A stretch of DNA of 39,131 bases from Rhizophagus sp. LPA8_4_AMF (GCA_021464525.1 JADRCO010000287.1:1-39131), one strand, 5' to 3'; counted from the stretch's first letter, positions 21,754 through 33,092 are shown. Made by a program: numbers and translations. The notes: generated by a model from the sequence alone, not told the origin.

Positions 21754-24167
21754 AATAATTGTGAGAAATTTTTGAGAAACGAAAAAAAAAAAACCAAAAA
21801 AAACAAACAAAAAAAAAAAAATTTGGCATTTTAAATTTAGTTTGACAAAAAAAAAAAGAAAAAAAAAAAAATTTTAAAAAAGAAAAAAAAAATTCGCAAA
21901 ATCACAAACTATACCATTACCGCCAAAACAAAGGAAATAATATAATTAATATATTGTATTGTTTTCATTATAAAACTTCCCCCTTTTTTTTTCTTTATAA
22001 TATTGTTCTTTTTTTTACAACGTGAATTTCGTGACCTTTTTTTTATAAAAAAAAAACCACGATTTTTTGGTAAACAAAAAAAAAAAAGTAATGCGAAACA
22101 AAAAAAATTTGTTCATTGTTTCCAAAATTTTAATTTCCATTTATTCTTTTTACTATTAATATTATTATTATTAATACATTATTTTCATTTTTTTTTTTCA
22201 TTATATTGTTATTCTTTGTATATGTTGTGTAATTTCATTCGGCTTTTAAGATGATTATTATTTTTTTTTTTATTTTTTACTTATTTAATTTTTTATAACA
22301 TTCTCAAACTTTCAATAAGAATATAAAGTTTTTTTTTTTTACAAAAAAACCAACAATTAATTTTCTTTTTCTTTTCGGCCTTTACTTTTTTTTTCGAACA
22401 AAAAAAAAAACTTTTTCTTTTTCTAAACTTGTATTTTATTTTTTTTTTAAAAAAAAACTTATTAAATCTATACAAAACCATATATATATATATGTAAATA
22501 TATATATTATATACATAATACTAATACATATTAAAATTTTTCTTTTTTTTTCCAGAAAGTTTATGATTTTTTATTTTCTTTTTAATATATATTTTATGAT
22601 TTTACCAAAGACAGAAAACAAAGATTAATTATATAGGAGTTCAACATGCAACAAAAAAAAAGCTTATTTTAAATTAATTATGTTTTATGAATCGAAAAAA
22701 AATTGGCAAAAAAAAACTATCAAAGAAAAGAAATTATATATATATAATATACAAACATGTAAAAAGATTTTTATCCAATAAAAAAAATCCTTGTTTTTTT
22801 TCAAAATAAGTAAAATTCACTTTTTTTTTTAAAAAAAATAATTTTAAGATTCGAAAAAAAAAAATTGAAAAAATTTGAATTGCATCTTTAGAGAAAATAA
22901 TGGTTACATCAATAACCATATACGTTTACTGTTTTTTTTTAAAAGAATGAGAATAAGAACGTTAATATAGATTTGTATATAGATTTCACCCTTAAAAAGA
23001 TAACCATCATAACGTATTACAATATGAAAAAAATGAGGAAAAAGGAGTGTTTAAATGCATCTAAAATAATGATTTAAAAATATCGGAGATTTTGCTTTAT
23101 GTGGAGTACATAAGCAATTATTTTTCATGTGATAATGGGGAAAATTTTTTTACGCGTTAAAAAATTCTTTTAATTACCATTTTGTTATTGTTGTATTATT
23201 TAAATTTTTATGCATGAAATGATGAAAAGGAGTTTGATATTCCAAAAAAATTCCCGAATTTTTTTTTAAGAAAATATTTAAATATTTTGATTAACAAAAT
23301 AAAAATAGTAAAGAGTAACAAAAAATTATTTTAAAACGGTTAAACGGAGTAATTATTTATTATTTTAAAGTTCGAATTTCATCTTAATGGGATTTTGAAT
23401 TTATAGATTACGTTATTCTTTATATTGTATGATATTCGATTTGTTTTTTTTGTATCAAATTTGGATTTACATAATTATAATTATCATTGTTATTGACATG
23501 AATTTCCTTTTATATGAAGTTAACTAATGTATAGAGTTTAAATTTCATGCAATAAAAAAAAAATTGTTAATCGACCTTTTTTTGATATCTTTATTTATTT
23601 ATTTATAGTATTCGCGAAATATTTTTGAATATTTTTTTTTTTTTTTTGAATTACTTTTTGTAATATTTGATTATCTTGTGATATTTGCCGCAGTCTATTT
23701 TTTTGTTTGGCAAAAAGATAAAAAGATATCATACATTTTTCTTGGCAGTAACTTTGGTATTACTTGAACAGTAACGGGTAAATGCTTGGCAGTAACAGGT
23801 TTTAATAGGAAAACAATTTTATAATATTTTTTATATTGTGATTTTCTAAAAAAAAATCATACTATTAGTTAGAACGGATAAATATTTTAGGATATTTTAA
23901 AAAATCCGGTTATTCTATTGAATCGATTATTCCATTTTTTTACATGATTTTCATTAAAATTTAATGGATTATCATACCTTTATTTATATTAGGTCAATAT
24001 TATTTAACATATTATGTAATGAGTTATATATTTTAAACGCATTATGCAAAAAAAAAAAAGTTGTAACTGGTAAGGGGTATAAAAAAAAAAAAACTATAAT
24101 CATGACGTTACTTTTTTTTTTTAAGTATGACAAAAAAATCCCGACATTTTATTTTTTAAAGAATTTT
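21754..24167. other. Homopolymer-rich 3' flank and spacer, no gene seen
   Basis: Directly after the stop there are many A and T runs, which would form a long 3' UTR and terminator region. Apparent short frames at 22003-22254, 22293-22481, 22734-22919 and 23964-24260 consist mostly of Phe/Lys codons from these runs. At 23782-23803 the sequence AATGCTTGGCAGTAACAGG resembles one at 30500-30523. Confidence 0.5.
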
Positions 24168-24295
24168 TTTTTTTTTTTGATAAAAATAAATTATTTTATA
24201 AAAAAAAAAGGATTTTTTTTTGATAAAGAAAATTTTTTTGATAAAAAGGGATTTTTTTGATAAAAAGGGATTTTTTGATAAAAAGGGATTTGATT
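24168..24295. repeat. GATAAAAAGGGATTTTTTT tandem repeat
   Basis: Several head-to-tail copies of a 17-19-bp unit GATAAAAAGGGATTTTTTT, cleanest at 24238-24295 and more degenerate upstream. Confidence 0.75.
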
Positions 24296-24623
24296 AAAAG
24301 AATTAAAAGAATTCATTTATAAAATGTATTATGAATCCTTTTTTTTTTTTATGATGATCTATAAAAAAAAAAGGAATTATTAAAGAATTATTACCAAAAT
24401 ATCTTATTCTATCGTATGAGAATCATTAAAAAATTTGGTGAATGTAACATTAATTTAATTTTATAAAATAAAAATAAATTAAAATAATTTTATAATGAAT
24501 GAATGTAACATTAAATTATATATAATATTATATAAATTACCTTTATTGTAAAACTGAATTGTAAAATAAAAATAATTTTATGATGCCAATTAATTAATTA
24601 TTACTAATATTATATAAAAAAAA

Positions 24624-24720
24624 TTTTAAAATAATTTTTATAATGGATAATTATAAATTTTAAAATAATTTTTATAGTGGATAATTATAAATTGTAAAAT
24701 AATTTTTATAATGGATATTA
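24624..24720. repeat. ~33-bp tandem repeat, three copies
   Basis: Units starting AAAATAATTTTTATAATGGA and continuing TAATTATAAATT follow one another with few changes. AT-rich minisatellite between two genes. Confidence 0.7.
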
Positions 24721-25076
24721 ATTAAATTAAATATTAATATAAAAATTACCATTTTTTATTGTAAATTAATTAACGTTATATAAAAAAGTATTTTTATTAA
24801 AAATAAAATAATTTTATCTTATCATTATCCTAAGATCAAATCATCCTAAGGGTTCGGTTGATGCATTAGATTACCACTTTACCACTTTACCACTTTATCA
24901 ATTGATAAATATAATATAGATTATTTAAGTATATTTTTTACTAAATTTTATCATAATCAATATTTTTTTAATATACAGTGATTGATTATTGATTCAAACG
25001 TAAATTTATCCAATATACAGTAATTGATGCAAACGTAATTTGAATCAAATGTAAAATTATCAATATTTTTTCGAAT

Positions 25077-25890
25077 TTATTTATCTGTTCCTTCATAAAC
25101 CCATTGTCCTCTTGGTGTTTCAACTTCAAGTGGTTCCCATCTAAATAATAATAATTTTTTTTAAAAATTTTATAAATTTTATAAATATCTTTTTAACTCT
25201 CAACCCTTAAATAATACATACGGTTTCCATTCTTCCATCTTAGCAACTAATTTTAATTCATCTTCAGCTTGAATAATTAATTCTTCAATTTGTCCTGCAT
25301 CAATTTTTTCTTCAATCTCTTGAATATTTTTAGTAGATTCAGCAATTTTAAGTCTTTGCTTTGTTATAGCTTCAGTAGCTTGACGATAAACTGCTGTAGG
25401 TGGAATATGTGTTAAAGCACTTAATGTTTTATTATAAGTTTTAATTAAATGTGGTCTTGGATCTGGATGTACTGCTAATCCAAATATTCCTGTTGTTGCC
25501 TAAATAAATATATGAAAATAATTATTAAAAAATTTTATAAAATTATTTACGAAATTATCAGTATTTTTAACATGATTACTTTTTCACATAGAATCATAAT
25601 TATTATAAATTATCAAATAATACCATATTATTGAATAGTATCATTTTCACAAATTATCGAATAATACCATATTATTGAATAGTATCATTTTCACAAATTA
25701 TTCGAATAATACCATTTTCACAAATTATTGAATAGTATCATTTTCACATAAAATCATAAATTATTATAAATTATTCAATAGTAATTTAAAATTCCATCAA
25801 ACTATTTGCCATACATGTACTTTATCATTCATTCAATTAAAAATTTCTTACCTTTTGGGCTGCTTTCATCAAATGCCGAGTGACCTGCAT
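25077..25890 (-). CDS. NDUFA5: NADH:ubiquinone oxidoreductase subunit, NDUFA5/B13 family
   Basis: Three exons on the minus strand: 25852-25890 (MQVTRHLMKAAQK), 25222-25499 and 25077-25140, with GT..AG introns and matching phases, giving 126 residues. The family is an accessory subunit of the peripheral arm of mitochondrial complex I. Diagnostic stretches are TTGIFGLAVHPDPR, YNKTLSALTHIPPTAVYRQ, GQIEELIIQAEDEL and the C-terminal EEWKPWEPLEVETPRGQW, which match the WEPL end of B13 proteins. Length is close to the human protein (about 116). The short basic N-terminus could act as an import signal. Intron 1 (25500-25851) contains a minisatellite, and intron 2 (25141-25221) splits the Pro codon before WEP. 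The gene diverges from the HMG-CoA synthase gene across about 1.17 kb. The gene symbol is the animal name. Confidence 0.92.
25575..25762. repeat. Minisatellite inside intron 1 of the complex I gene
   Basis: Repeated blocks of about 46 bp combine TTGAATAGTATCATTTTCAC with AAATTATCGAATAATACCAT in three to four imperfect copies. It lies wholly in the intron and affects no codon. Confidence 0.75.
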
Positions 25891-26508
25891 CGTTAGATTA
25901 AATCTAGAATACAATATCAGAAAAAGGTTTTTTTTTTATTAGATATAAAAGATAAAAAACAAAAAGAGAACTTAAATTGAACTTACTCGTATAAAAAGGT
26001 TTATACTATTAAAAAGAGATATTTGATTCAGATAAGAATGGTTCATATGAAAATGTGTCACAAAATAACGTATGTATCTCAAAGTAAGGGTTACCCCACT
26101 AACCCCAGTTACCGTTACACTAGAGTCGCCCCCCGGAATCTTTGCCTATTAAAGTTTATCTTTTTAAATATTAAGGAACAATGAACATTTTTGAGCCCGC
26201 GCAGTAACAATGAATTTGTAATTTTTGATTGTACTTTTTTTTTTTTTGTTGTTTCTATTCTAGCATATTATAAACATGCACTTAATTAAATTACATTGAA
26301 TAATATGGAGGGTAACAATGAATGGTTCGTTATTTTATTAAAGTTATTCGGGTTCTGGCCTCCCCCTTAAATTTATATGAATAAATAAGGTTTTGTATAT
26401 ATTCTATATTTATATATTTTTGGGTTCTCCGCTTAAGTATTGCTTACGTTGAATTCTATGTTAGAAACTTACAAGAAAGGAAAATTCGGATTTTATGGAT
26501 AGAAAAGG

Positions 26509-26555
26509 AATAATTTAAGTAATTTAAGTAATTTAAGTAATTTAAATAATTTAAG
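26509..26555. repeat. TAATTTAAG short tandem repeat
   Basis: Four to five consecutive 10-base TAATTTAAG(T/C)-type units in the divergent intergenic region. Confidence 0.8.
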
Positions 26556-26725
26556 CAAAATTTTTTAATTGAAGGATCAAAATTGGTGAAAACTGGAATT
26601 TTTTTTTCGCGGTTCTTCCGGTTCTTCCGGTTCCTTTTTACAAAAAAAAAAAAAAGTGTAATTTTTAACGTTAACGTCATGACATAAAAAAATATATTCG
26701 GCTTAGCATCATTTGGGGCGTTTTG

Positions 26726-26735
26726 CCGAATTCGG
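26726..26735. promoter_or_regulatory. CCG-N4-CGG palindrome
   Basis: CCGAATTCGG, about 330 bp upstream of the HMG-CoA synthase start. CGG triplets arranged as inverted or everted pairs are the usual targets of fungal Zn2Cys6 regulators; binding here is inference. Confidence 0.35.
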
Positions 26736-26857
26736 TATATTAATTGTGAATCTTATCTCAATCAATCGACATCGAATTTTTATCAAAAAAGTTTTTTTTC
26801 ATTCAAATTATTTTACAATTCGTTATCGATCTCTTTTCTTTTTGACCACTGAATCTT

Positions 26858-26875
26858 AATTCGGAATTCCGAATT
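26858..26875. promoter_or_regulatory. 18-bp perfect palindrome with CGG-N4-CCG core
   Basis: AATTCGGAATTCCGAATT is self-complementary over all 18 bases and lies about 190 bp before the HMG-CoA synthase ATG. The core CGGAATTCCG has the inverted CGG triplets of a Zn2Cys6 site. Function is not shown. Confidence 0.4.
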
Positions 26876-27063
26876 CCTAAGATATCTTTTTTTTTTTATA
26901 CATTAATTTCCAAATACGTTATACTTTAACCTTACGTGTACATAATAGTCATAATATAGTGTTACATTTCCACAACAACTGTAAAATAAAAGAGTCGCTT
27001 AATTTTTTTTTTTTTTTTTCGAGAAAAAAATTTTCAAATTTTTTTTTATTTATCGAATTAATC

Positions 27064-29185
27064 ATGTCTTTATACCCTGAAAACGTTGGTATCTTGGCTG
27101 TAGAAATATATTTTCCAAAAAGAGTATGTAAAAAAAAAGTCGTTTTTTTTTTAAAGTCAGCAAGTCAATAAGTCAATAAATAATTAATAATAAATTTTTG
27201 ATTAGTATGTCGACCAAACTGAACTTGAAAAATATGATGGAGTTTCGGCAGGAAAATATACCATCGGATTAGGACAAACTAAAATGGGATTTTGTGATGA
27301 TCGCGAGGGTAAAAAAACAAAATTGATTGAGATTTTTTTATTATACGACGCGTTATTTATATTATTTTCTTTAATTTCACTTTTATAGATATCAATTCTA
27401 TTGCATTAACAGGTAACCAATTCTTTTAAATGAATTTAAATTTTTTTTTTTTTTTTTGATAAACTTATTTTAAAATTTTTACTCTTTCTAATATTTAGCC
27501 GTTCACAATCTTATTGAAAAATATAAGATTTCTTATAATGATATTGGTCGTATTGAGGTTGGCACTGAAACTATAAGTAGGTTACATCGAATTAAGGATT
27601 GATTATTCAATATTTAGAATAACGTGATTGGTTTTTATTCTCTATAGTTGATAAATCAAAATCGGTAAAGTCTGTATTAATGCAACTTTTCAAAGAATCT
27701 GGAAATACTGATATTGAGGGAATAGATACCACAAACGCATGTTACGGTGGTAAGATATCGTTACCAAGTTATTGATTTTTTTTCAAAAATACATTTACTT
27801 ATTTTGAAAAAATTGTATAGGTACTTCTGCTCTTTTTAACGCGATAAATTGGATAGAATCATCATCATGGGATGGACGTTATGCTATCGTTATTGCCGGT
27901 GATATTGCTGTCTATGCAACAGGACCAGCTCGTCCAACTGGTGGTGCCGGATGCGTTGCTTTGCTTATCGGCAAAGATGCTCCAATCGTCTTTGATCGTG
28001 GTATTTAAATATCATTAATTTACTTAGATTTTATTGAATATATATACATATATCCGATTTTTATTTTATGTCATTTTATATACATTTAGGTCTTCGAGGA
28101 ACTCATATGGAACATGTTTGGGATTTCTGTAAGTTATATTTCTATAAATTTTACTTATATGTGCTTCTTATTTTGTTTTAGTTTTGACTCATCTTAAATA
28201 CTTAGATAAACCTGATTTGTCATCAGAATTCCCAGAGGTTGATGGTCATCTTAGCAATGAATGTTATCTTAAATCATTAGATATATGTTATAATCGTTAT
28301 ATGACGAAACTTATTACAAAAGTAAGTAATATACTGTATTTGTCAGATTTATGAAAATTACCTTACTGACAATTGTTTAAAAAATAGGAAAAATTTGAAA
28401 ACCCCACAATAAAATTCTTTGACTATGTACTCTTCCATGCTCCTTATTGTAAGCTTGTACAAAAGTCTTATGCACGGTTATGTTATAATGATTTCATTCG
28501 TAATCCTGATAATTCCATTTTCGCATCTGTTCAACAATTCAAAGTATGATAATTTTATTAAATTACTTTAAAAAAAAATTATGTAATTATTGTATTAAAA
28601 AATTTCAAAAATTGTAGGATATGAGTGCAGAGGAATCTTTTCGTTCAAAAGATCTTGAAAAAGCTTTTATTACACTTTCAAAATTGGATTATAATAAAAG
28701 AGTTATACCAACTCTTTTAGCTGCAACTCAAATTGGAAATATGTATTGTGCTTCATTATATGGATCACTTGCATCATTGTTGTCCAATGTTCCAGCCGAT
28801 GAACTAGTATGTAAATGTATATATTTATATTTAATATTTTTTTAATGACCTTTACTAATACAATTTATATTGTTAGATCGGAAAACGCGTAGGAATGTTT
28901 TCATATGGATCGGGACTTTCATCATCATTTTTTTCATTTCAAATTAAAAAATCCATTGCAGATATTAGTAAAGTATTAGATATACCAAATCGTCTTAAAT
29001 CTAGATTAGAGTTAACACCAAAACAATTTAGTGAAGTAATGAGATTAAGAGAAGAAACTCATGGAAAAAAAGGTTATAAACCTGTAGGAGATGATTCTTC
29101 AGTAAAAGATACATTTTTTTCGGGAACTTATTATTTAGAAGAAATAGATTCTAAATGGAGACGTTCTTATAAGCGTACAACATAA
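27064..29185 (+). CDS. Hydroxymethylglutaryl-CoA synthase
   Basis: Condenses acetyl-CoA with acetoacetyl-CoA to HMG-CoA in the mevalonate route to sterols and isoprenoids. Eleven exons: 27064-27123, 27206-27308, 27389-27412, 27499-27576, 27648-27749, 27821-28000, 28090-28128, 28206-28321, 28388-28543, 28618-28806 and 28877-29185. All introns are GT..AG, phases join, and the product is 451 residues, a normal fungal length. Family blocks are [51 protein letters not shown] and [12 protein letters not shown]. The catalytic Glu86 (VGTE), Cys120 (NACYGG) and His251 (FHAPY) are all present, equivalent to Glu95, Cys129 and His264 of the vertebrate enzyme. The [13 protein letters not shown] motif is near the C-terminus. 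No targeting extension is seen, so it is likely cytosolic. Exon 3 is only 24 nt. Exon 8 has a second in-frame acceptor 24 nt upstream. Confidence 0.96.
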
Positions 29186-29689
29186 ATAATAATATTTTAT
29201 TTATTTATTTATTTTGTAAATTTTTGGATCGGTTTATTGGTTTTATTCTTTTCATTAATGTGTTTAGTTGTAATTATTTATTTTTTCTGTATAATTTTTT
29301 GTTTGCATGCAAGCCATTCCAAATAAATATTGATAGATCCGAAAAGATCACCGATCAAATACCTTAATGCATTAAAAAATCCCGACCGGATAATGTTAGC
29401 CGGGTAAATGATTGTTTCGGTATAATTGCTCTGTTTGAATAGTCTAGTGTGTATCGGGTTAACTTAAGCCTTAAGAAACCGCTAACTAATAGGAATTATT
29501 TTAAGAGCGGGTATCAGGTGATTCGGGTCATATTAACTTTAAAATTGTTTTCTCAGGTAAACCAACCATATTTATTCAAACTATATTTATTACATGCCTT
29601 TAATCATTAATTTAGATGTACATATTGAGTTTACCTCGAAAGTGAATAATATTTGCGTTAAAATATTATTTTGTACAAAAAAAATCATT
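29186..29689. other. 3' flank of HMG-CoA synthase, no gene seen
   Basis: AATAAT/ATTTATT-rich 3' UTR-like DNA with AATAAATATT near 29320, then a somewhat GC-richer patch (29340-29530) containing CGGGT words but no frame or clear repeat structure. Confidence 0.4.
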
Positions 29690-30335
29690 AGTCGTAATTA
29701 TGCTTTAGATTCATTCTATACAATTATCGTACCTTTTATATTGTAATTAAATTAAAATAATTTAATGCAAAAAAAAATTGTGATCTATTATAATTAATGA
29801 TTTTTTTTTTATGTTATAATTAAATTTAATGAAACATGATCTATTTACAATTACTGTACTTTTTTTATGTTTGTAATTAAATTACAAAATAATTTAATGG
29901 CAAAAAATTAAATATGATCTATTTCTTTCATTCTATGCAACTACTGTACTTTTTTATGTTGTAATTAAATTACAAAATAATTTAATGGCAAAAAAATTAA
30001 ACATGATCTATTTACAATTATTACTGTGCTTTTTTATGTTATAATTAAATCACAAAATAGTAACTTAATATCAAAAACTTAAACATGTTCTATTTCTTTT
30101 ATTCTATGCAATAACTGCTTTTTTATTTTATAATTAAATCACAAAATAACTTAATACCAAAAACTTAAATATGATCTATTTCTTTTATTCTATGCAATTA
30201 CTGTACTTTTTCATATTGTAATTAAACATAACCTATTTCTTTCATTCTATACAACTACTGTACTTTTTTATATTATATTATCTGTTTATTCTGTTATAAT
30301 TAAATTACAAAATAATTTAATGTCCAAAAAATTAA
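29690..30335. repeat. ~95-bp satellite-like tandem repeat, about seven copies
   Basis: Each unit contains TACTGTACTTTTTTATGTT, then TAATTAAATTACAAAATAAT, then an A-rich part and TGATCTATTTCTTTCATTCT. Copies are imperfect, and adjacent ones differ by small indels. No coding potential. Confidence 0.8.
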
Positions 30336-31123
30336 GTATAATCAGAATTCTAATAAATCATAAAATTATACTTTTAAGCAAATTAACCCATTTTAAATTG
30401 TAAAACTTAATGAAAAAATAATTTTTTGAATTTTAGTAAAAAAAGTAATTTTAACTAAAAATTCATTATGATTTATATATTTATAGTCATTTTCAAAAAA
30501 ATGCTTGGCAATCACAGGATTTATACTACTAAAAAAACCATTTTTTTCGCTTATAAGATTTTCTGTAAACTTTCTATTTAGTACTGCAATCTTTTTCTAT
30601 TTCAAAAAATATTTTTCTTTGAATTTACCTATATAAAAGTTTTACCCATATAGTGTACATTTGATAGAGATCTTTAGCATTGAAAAAATAATTTTTCATG
30701 ATTTTTTACAATCTATTACAATCTTTATGATCTTCACAAACTTTTATGGTCTTAAAAAGCTTTTACAAGCATTTATTATTTATATTTATTTATTTTTCTA
30801 AATTATATTAAAATAAAATAGAAAGAAATTTTTTTTATTCAATTATTATTGTAATATTCTAACCTAAATGAGATTTCCTATAGTCTTAATTAAACAAATA
30901 AAATATTTTTAATAAATTTTAATCAATAAAACTAATTTAAACATTTTATCGATAATATATTGTTTAGATTATTATAAAATCATTAGGGTGGGTTAGTTTT
31001 AAAGTTTAAAAAAAAGATTTTTTCATAATTTTCATTCTAGTTATGTAATCAAAATGTAAATTTAAGATTGTTATGTTATATTAAAATTAATATTTTATTG
31101 TGATATCATGCTGATTTGCTAAA
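30336..31123. other. AT-rich spacer, no gene seen
   Basis: No supported gene. AATGCTTGGCAATCACAGGA at about 30500-30520 resembles a segment near 23782, which suggests a dispersed repeat. Confidence 0.4.
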
Positions 31124-31680
31124 TCTAAAAAGGAAAAAAAGTTAGAATAAATAAAATAAACAAAAGGGAAAAAAACTTTAGAATTGAAGCGGCTTTTTTG
31201 AACTTCAAAATAAGTTTCAAACCAGTTATATTTTTTTTAATAAAACATATTTACTAATGTTTTATTCTTTTCTTTGTAAGGATTTTTTTGGCTTCGTAGT
31301 TAAAAGACTGGACTTAAGAAAAAAGAAGAATTAAAACAAGTGAAATAAACAAAAGAAAAAGAAAAGAAAAAGAAATTTACCTTAAAACTGAAGCAATCTT
31401 TGGGGTAAATTTCAAATCAGTTGTGTTTTTTAACAAAATGTTTTACTAATGTTTTGTTCTTTTTTTGTAAGAATTCCTTTTAGCTTTATAAATAAAGTGT
31501 CAGACCTAATAAAAAAGAAGAATTATTACAAATGAATAAAATGAAAAGGGTGGAACCTTAAAACTGAAGAAAAAAGGTGGTTGTATTTTTTTTTATATTT
31601 TTAATTTAAGAACGTTATTAATGTTTTTTTCTTTATTTTTTTATAGAATGAACTTTAGTTTTGGTCTTTGGGATTTAATC
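31124..31680 (+). repeat. Micro-exon-like array 3: three degenerate ~185-bp units
   Basis: Three tandem units begin with A-rich AAAAAGAAGAATTA-type sequence and continue as CCTTAAAACTGAAG, TTTCAAA.CAGTT and then a TACTAAT or TATTAAT branch-point-like word inside AAAACAT/ATGTTTT arms. They end in T-rich DNA, an AG and a core such as TTTTTTTGGCTT or AGACTGGACTTAAG. The last word is nearly the CTGGACTTTAAG exon end of the array at 35394-36228, and TTTTTTTGGCTT recurs in array 1. Acceptors are damaged (GTAAG in place of GTAG), so this copy is unlikely to be spliced normally. No frame is kept. Confidence 0.5.
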
Positions 31681-31694
31681 ACCCTTTTCTTGAA

Positions 31695-32045
31695 ATGTAA
31701 TTACCCTTTAATACTGTTTTTGATCTTCATGTTCTTTATTTTTAAGATGTAATTACTCTTTGATATTACTCTTGATCTTTACGTTTAACTTTGAAATATA
31801 ATTATCCTTTAATATTACTTTTGATCTTTACATTTATCTTCAGGATATGATTACCCTTAATGTTACATTTTTTTTTTCATATTCTTTATCTTTGGAATGT
31901 AATTACCCTTTGATATTACTTTTGATTTTTGTGTTTATTTTTGGAATGCAATTGCCTTTAATATTTATTTTTTAATTTTTGATGTTACTCTTGATTTGTA
32001 TATTTGTCTTTAAGATGTGATTACTTCTTGATGTTACTTTTATCA
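31695..32045. repeat. ~49-bp minisatellite, about seven copies
   Basis: Units start ATGTAATTACCCTTT, continue GATATTACTTTTGATCTTT and end with TTTATCTTTGGA. Copies at 31695, 31747, 31796, 31845, 31897, 31946 and 32015 (approximate starts) show mainly transitions and small indels. Confidence 0.8.
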
Positions 32046-32462
32046 CAAAATTGGTTACAAAATCTTTACCAATAAAAATTAGTGGTATAACCTCTGTAGT
32101 GCAATAAAAAATAAAACCCAAATTCATTATATTATATATATATAATTAAAATTTAAATATTAAATATTAATTATTAACATAATTAATAGGTAAATTCTAG
32201 TTATTTTTATATAAATTACTAATAAAGCAATTAAGCAAATTATGTAATACAGTCTACTTTACAAATAATAAGATATGATATATAATATATTGGATTTAAT
32301 TGTAGAATAAGTATTATAATCAAATAAACAGGAATTATTTTTATATTAATGCTTTTTTTTATTCTTTTTCTTTTTTTGTTACTTCTTTTTTCCATCTATT
32401 TTTGATTTATTCTTTGGTGATACCTTAGTTACATTAATAATATAAGCCTCATGTGATTTTGC
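32046..32462. other. AT-rich spacer
   Basis: No gene or element could be supported. At the right end, minus-strand reading continues weakly (Lys-rich, with stops) from the relic frame next to it. Confidence 0.4.
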
Positions 32463-32993
32463 CTATTCTTCAACTTCTTTATCATATGCAGTTATTAGTA
32501 CTAATTTGCGAGTAATCTCATCAATATAATAAAGATTTTTCTGATGAAAAATATAATTTGTTAAAGCTTCTTTTAGATTATTTTTCTTACGTATCATACT
32601 ATCATCTATATAAAAATAAAAATAAATTATACCATCATGATCTTTTATCCAAAAGATTAAATCCTTACATATGAGTACGAGGTAGAAATTAGTAATATCA
32701 TAAAGTCCAGTAAAGAGCCAGATTTCAACATCATTAAAAACATTTTTGTTTGTTTCATTATGATATAACTCTTTATTCTTCAATAATTTAAAATGTGAAA
32801 GCAAATCCTAAATGTACTGTATTTCATGATCATTTCGCAATTCAAGCAAAGTAGTTTTATTTTTTATATCACTGTTTCTATTGCATGAGTTCTGATTGGT
32901 AACTTGCATCTTTATAATACTTAGAGTTTCAAATATGCAACCTGAAATGACCTGCATTGACCTGCATAGATCTGCATAATATAAATAATACAA
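32463..32993 (-). pseudogene. Unassigned relic reading frame with one in-frame stop
   Basis: Two minus-strand open stretches, 32993-32808 and 32804-32463, are in the same frame and separated by a single TAG, together about 176 codons. The downstream part contains NDVEIWLFTGLYDITNFYLV and IKDHDGIIYFYFYIDDSMI, which looks like real globular protein rather than homopolymer noise. There is no clear ATG, and I do not recognise the family. It may be part of a decayed host gene or transposon. Its 5' part overlaps the AGGTCA-type repeat at 32919-33092, which argues that the upstream portion is not original coding sequence. Confidence 0.3.
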
Positions 32994-33092
32994 TTGAAGG
33001 TATTGTAAAAATTTGAATTACTGTATAAATAGTACTTTAAAATTAATCCAAAATTTTGACCTGACCTGACCTGACCTGTTAGGAACTCTGAT
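32919..33092. mobile_element. Short AGGTCA-type element related to the one at 4961-5735
   Basis: The left end TAGAGTTTC is followed by ACCTG..TGACCTGCA words. The right end, read on the minus strand, is CAGAGTTCCTAACAGGTCAG with more AGGTC copies. CTCCTAACAGGTTAGG at 4964 and TTCCTAACAGGTCAGG here are clearly the same terminus. A target duplication is not clear. About 174 bp, no gene. Confidence 0.5.

Larger units (their letters stand above)
25891..27063. promoter_or_regulatory. Divergent intergenic region between complex I gene and HMG-CoA synthase
   Basis: No coding sequence is supported. Notable pieces: a relatively GC-rich patch at 26085-26150 (CCCCACTAACCCCAG and CCCCCCGGAA), a TAATTTAAG repeat (26509-26555), GGTTCTTCC repeats (26610-26634), the palindrome CCGAATTCGG (26726-26735) and the 18-bp perfect palindrome AATTCGGAATTCCGAATT (26858-26875). 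Polypyrimidine tracts precede the HMG-CoA synthase ATG. The region must hold both promoters unless the genes have long 5' UTR introns. Confidence 0.6.

Noticed and set aside
22003-22919. Short frames downstream of the zinc-finger gene
   Set aside because: Phe/Lys homopolymer reading of T and A runs with no domain.
23964-24260. 98-codon plus-strand frame
   Set aside because: Low complexity, and its end lies in the GATAAAAAGGGA tandem repeat.
26456-26680. 74-codon minus-strand frame in the divergent promoter region
   Set aside because: It includes the TAATTTAAG repeat read as NYLNYL and a T run; no conservation evident.
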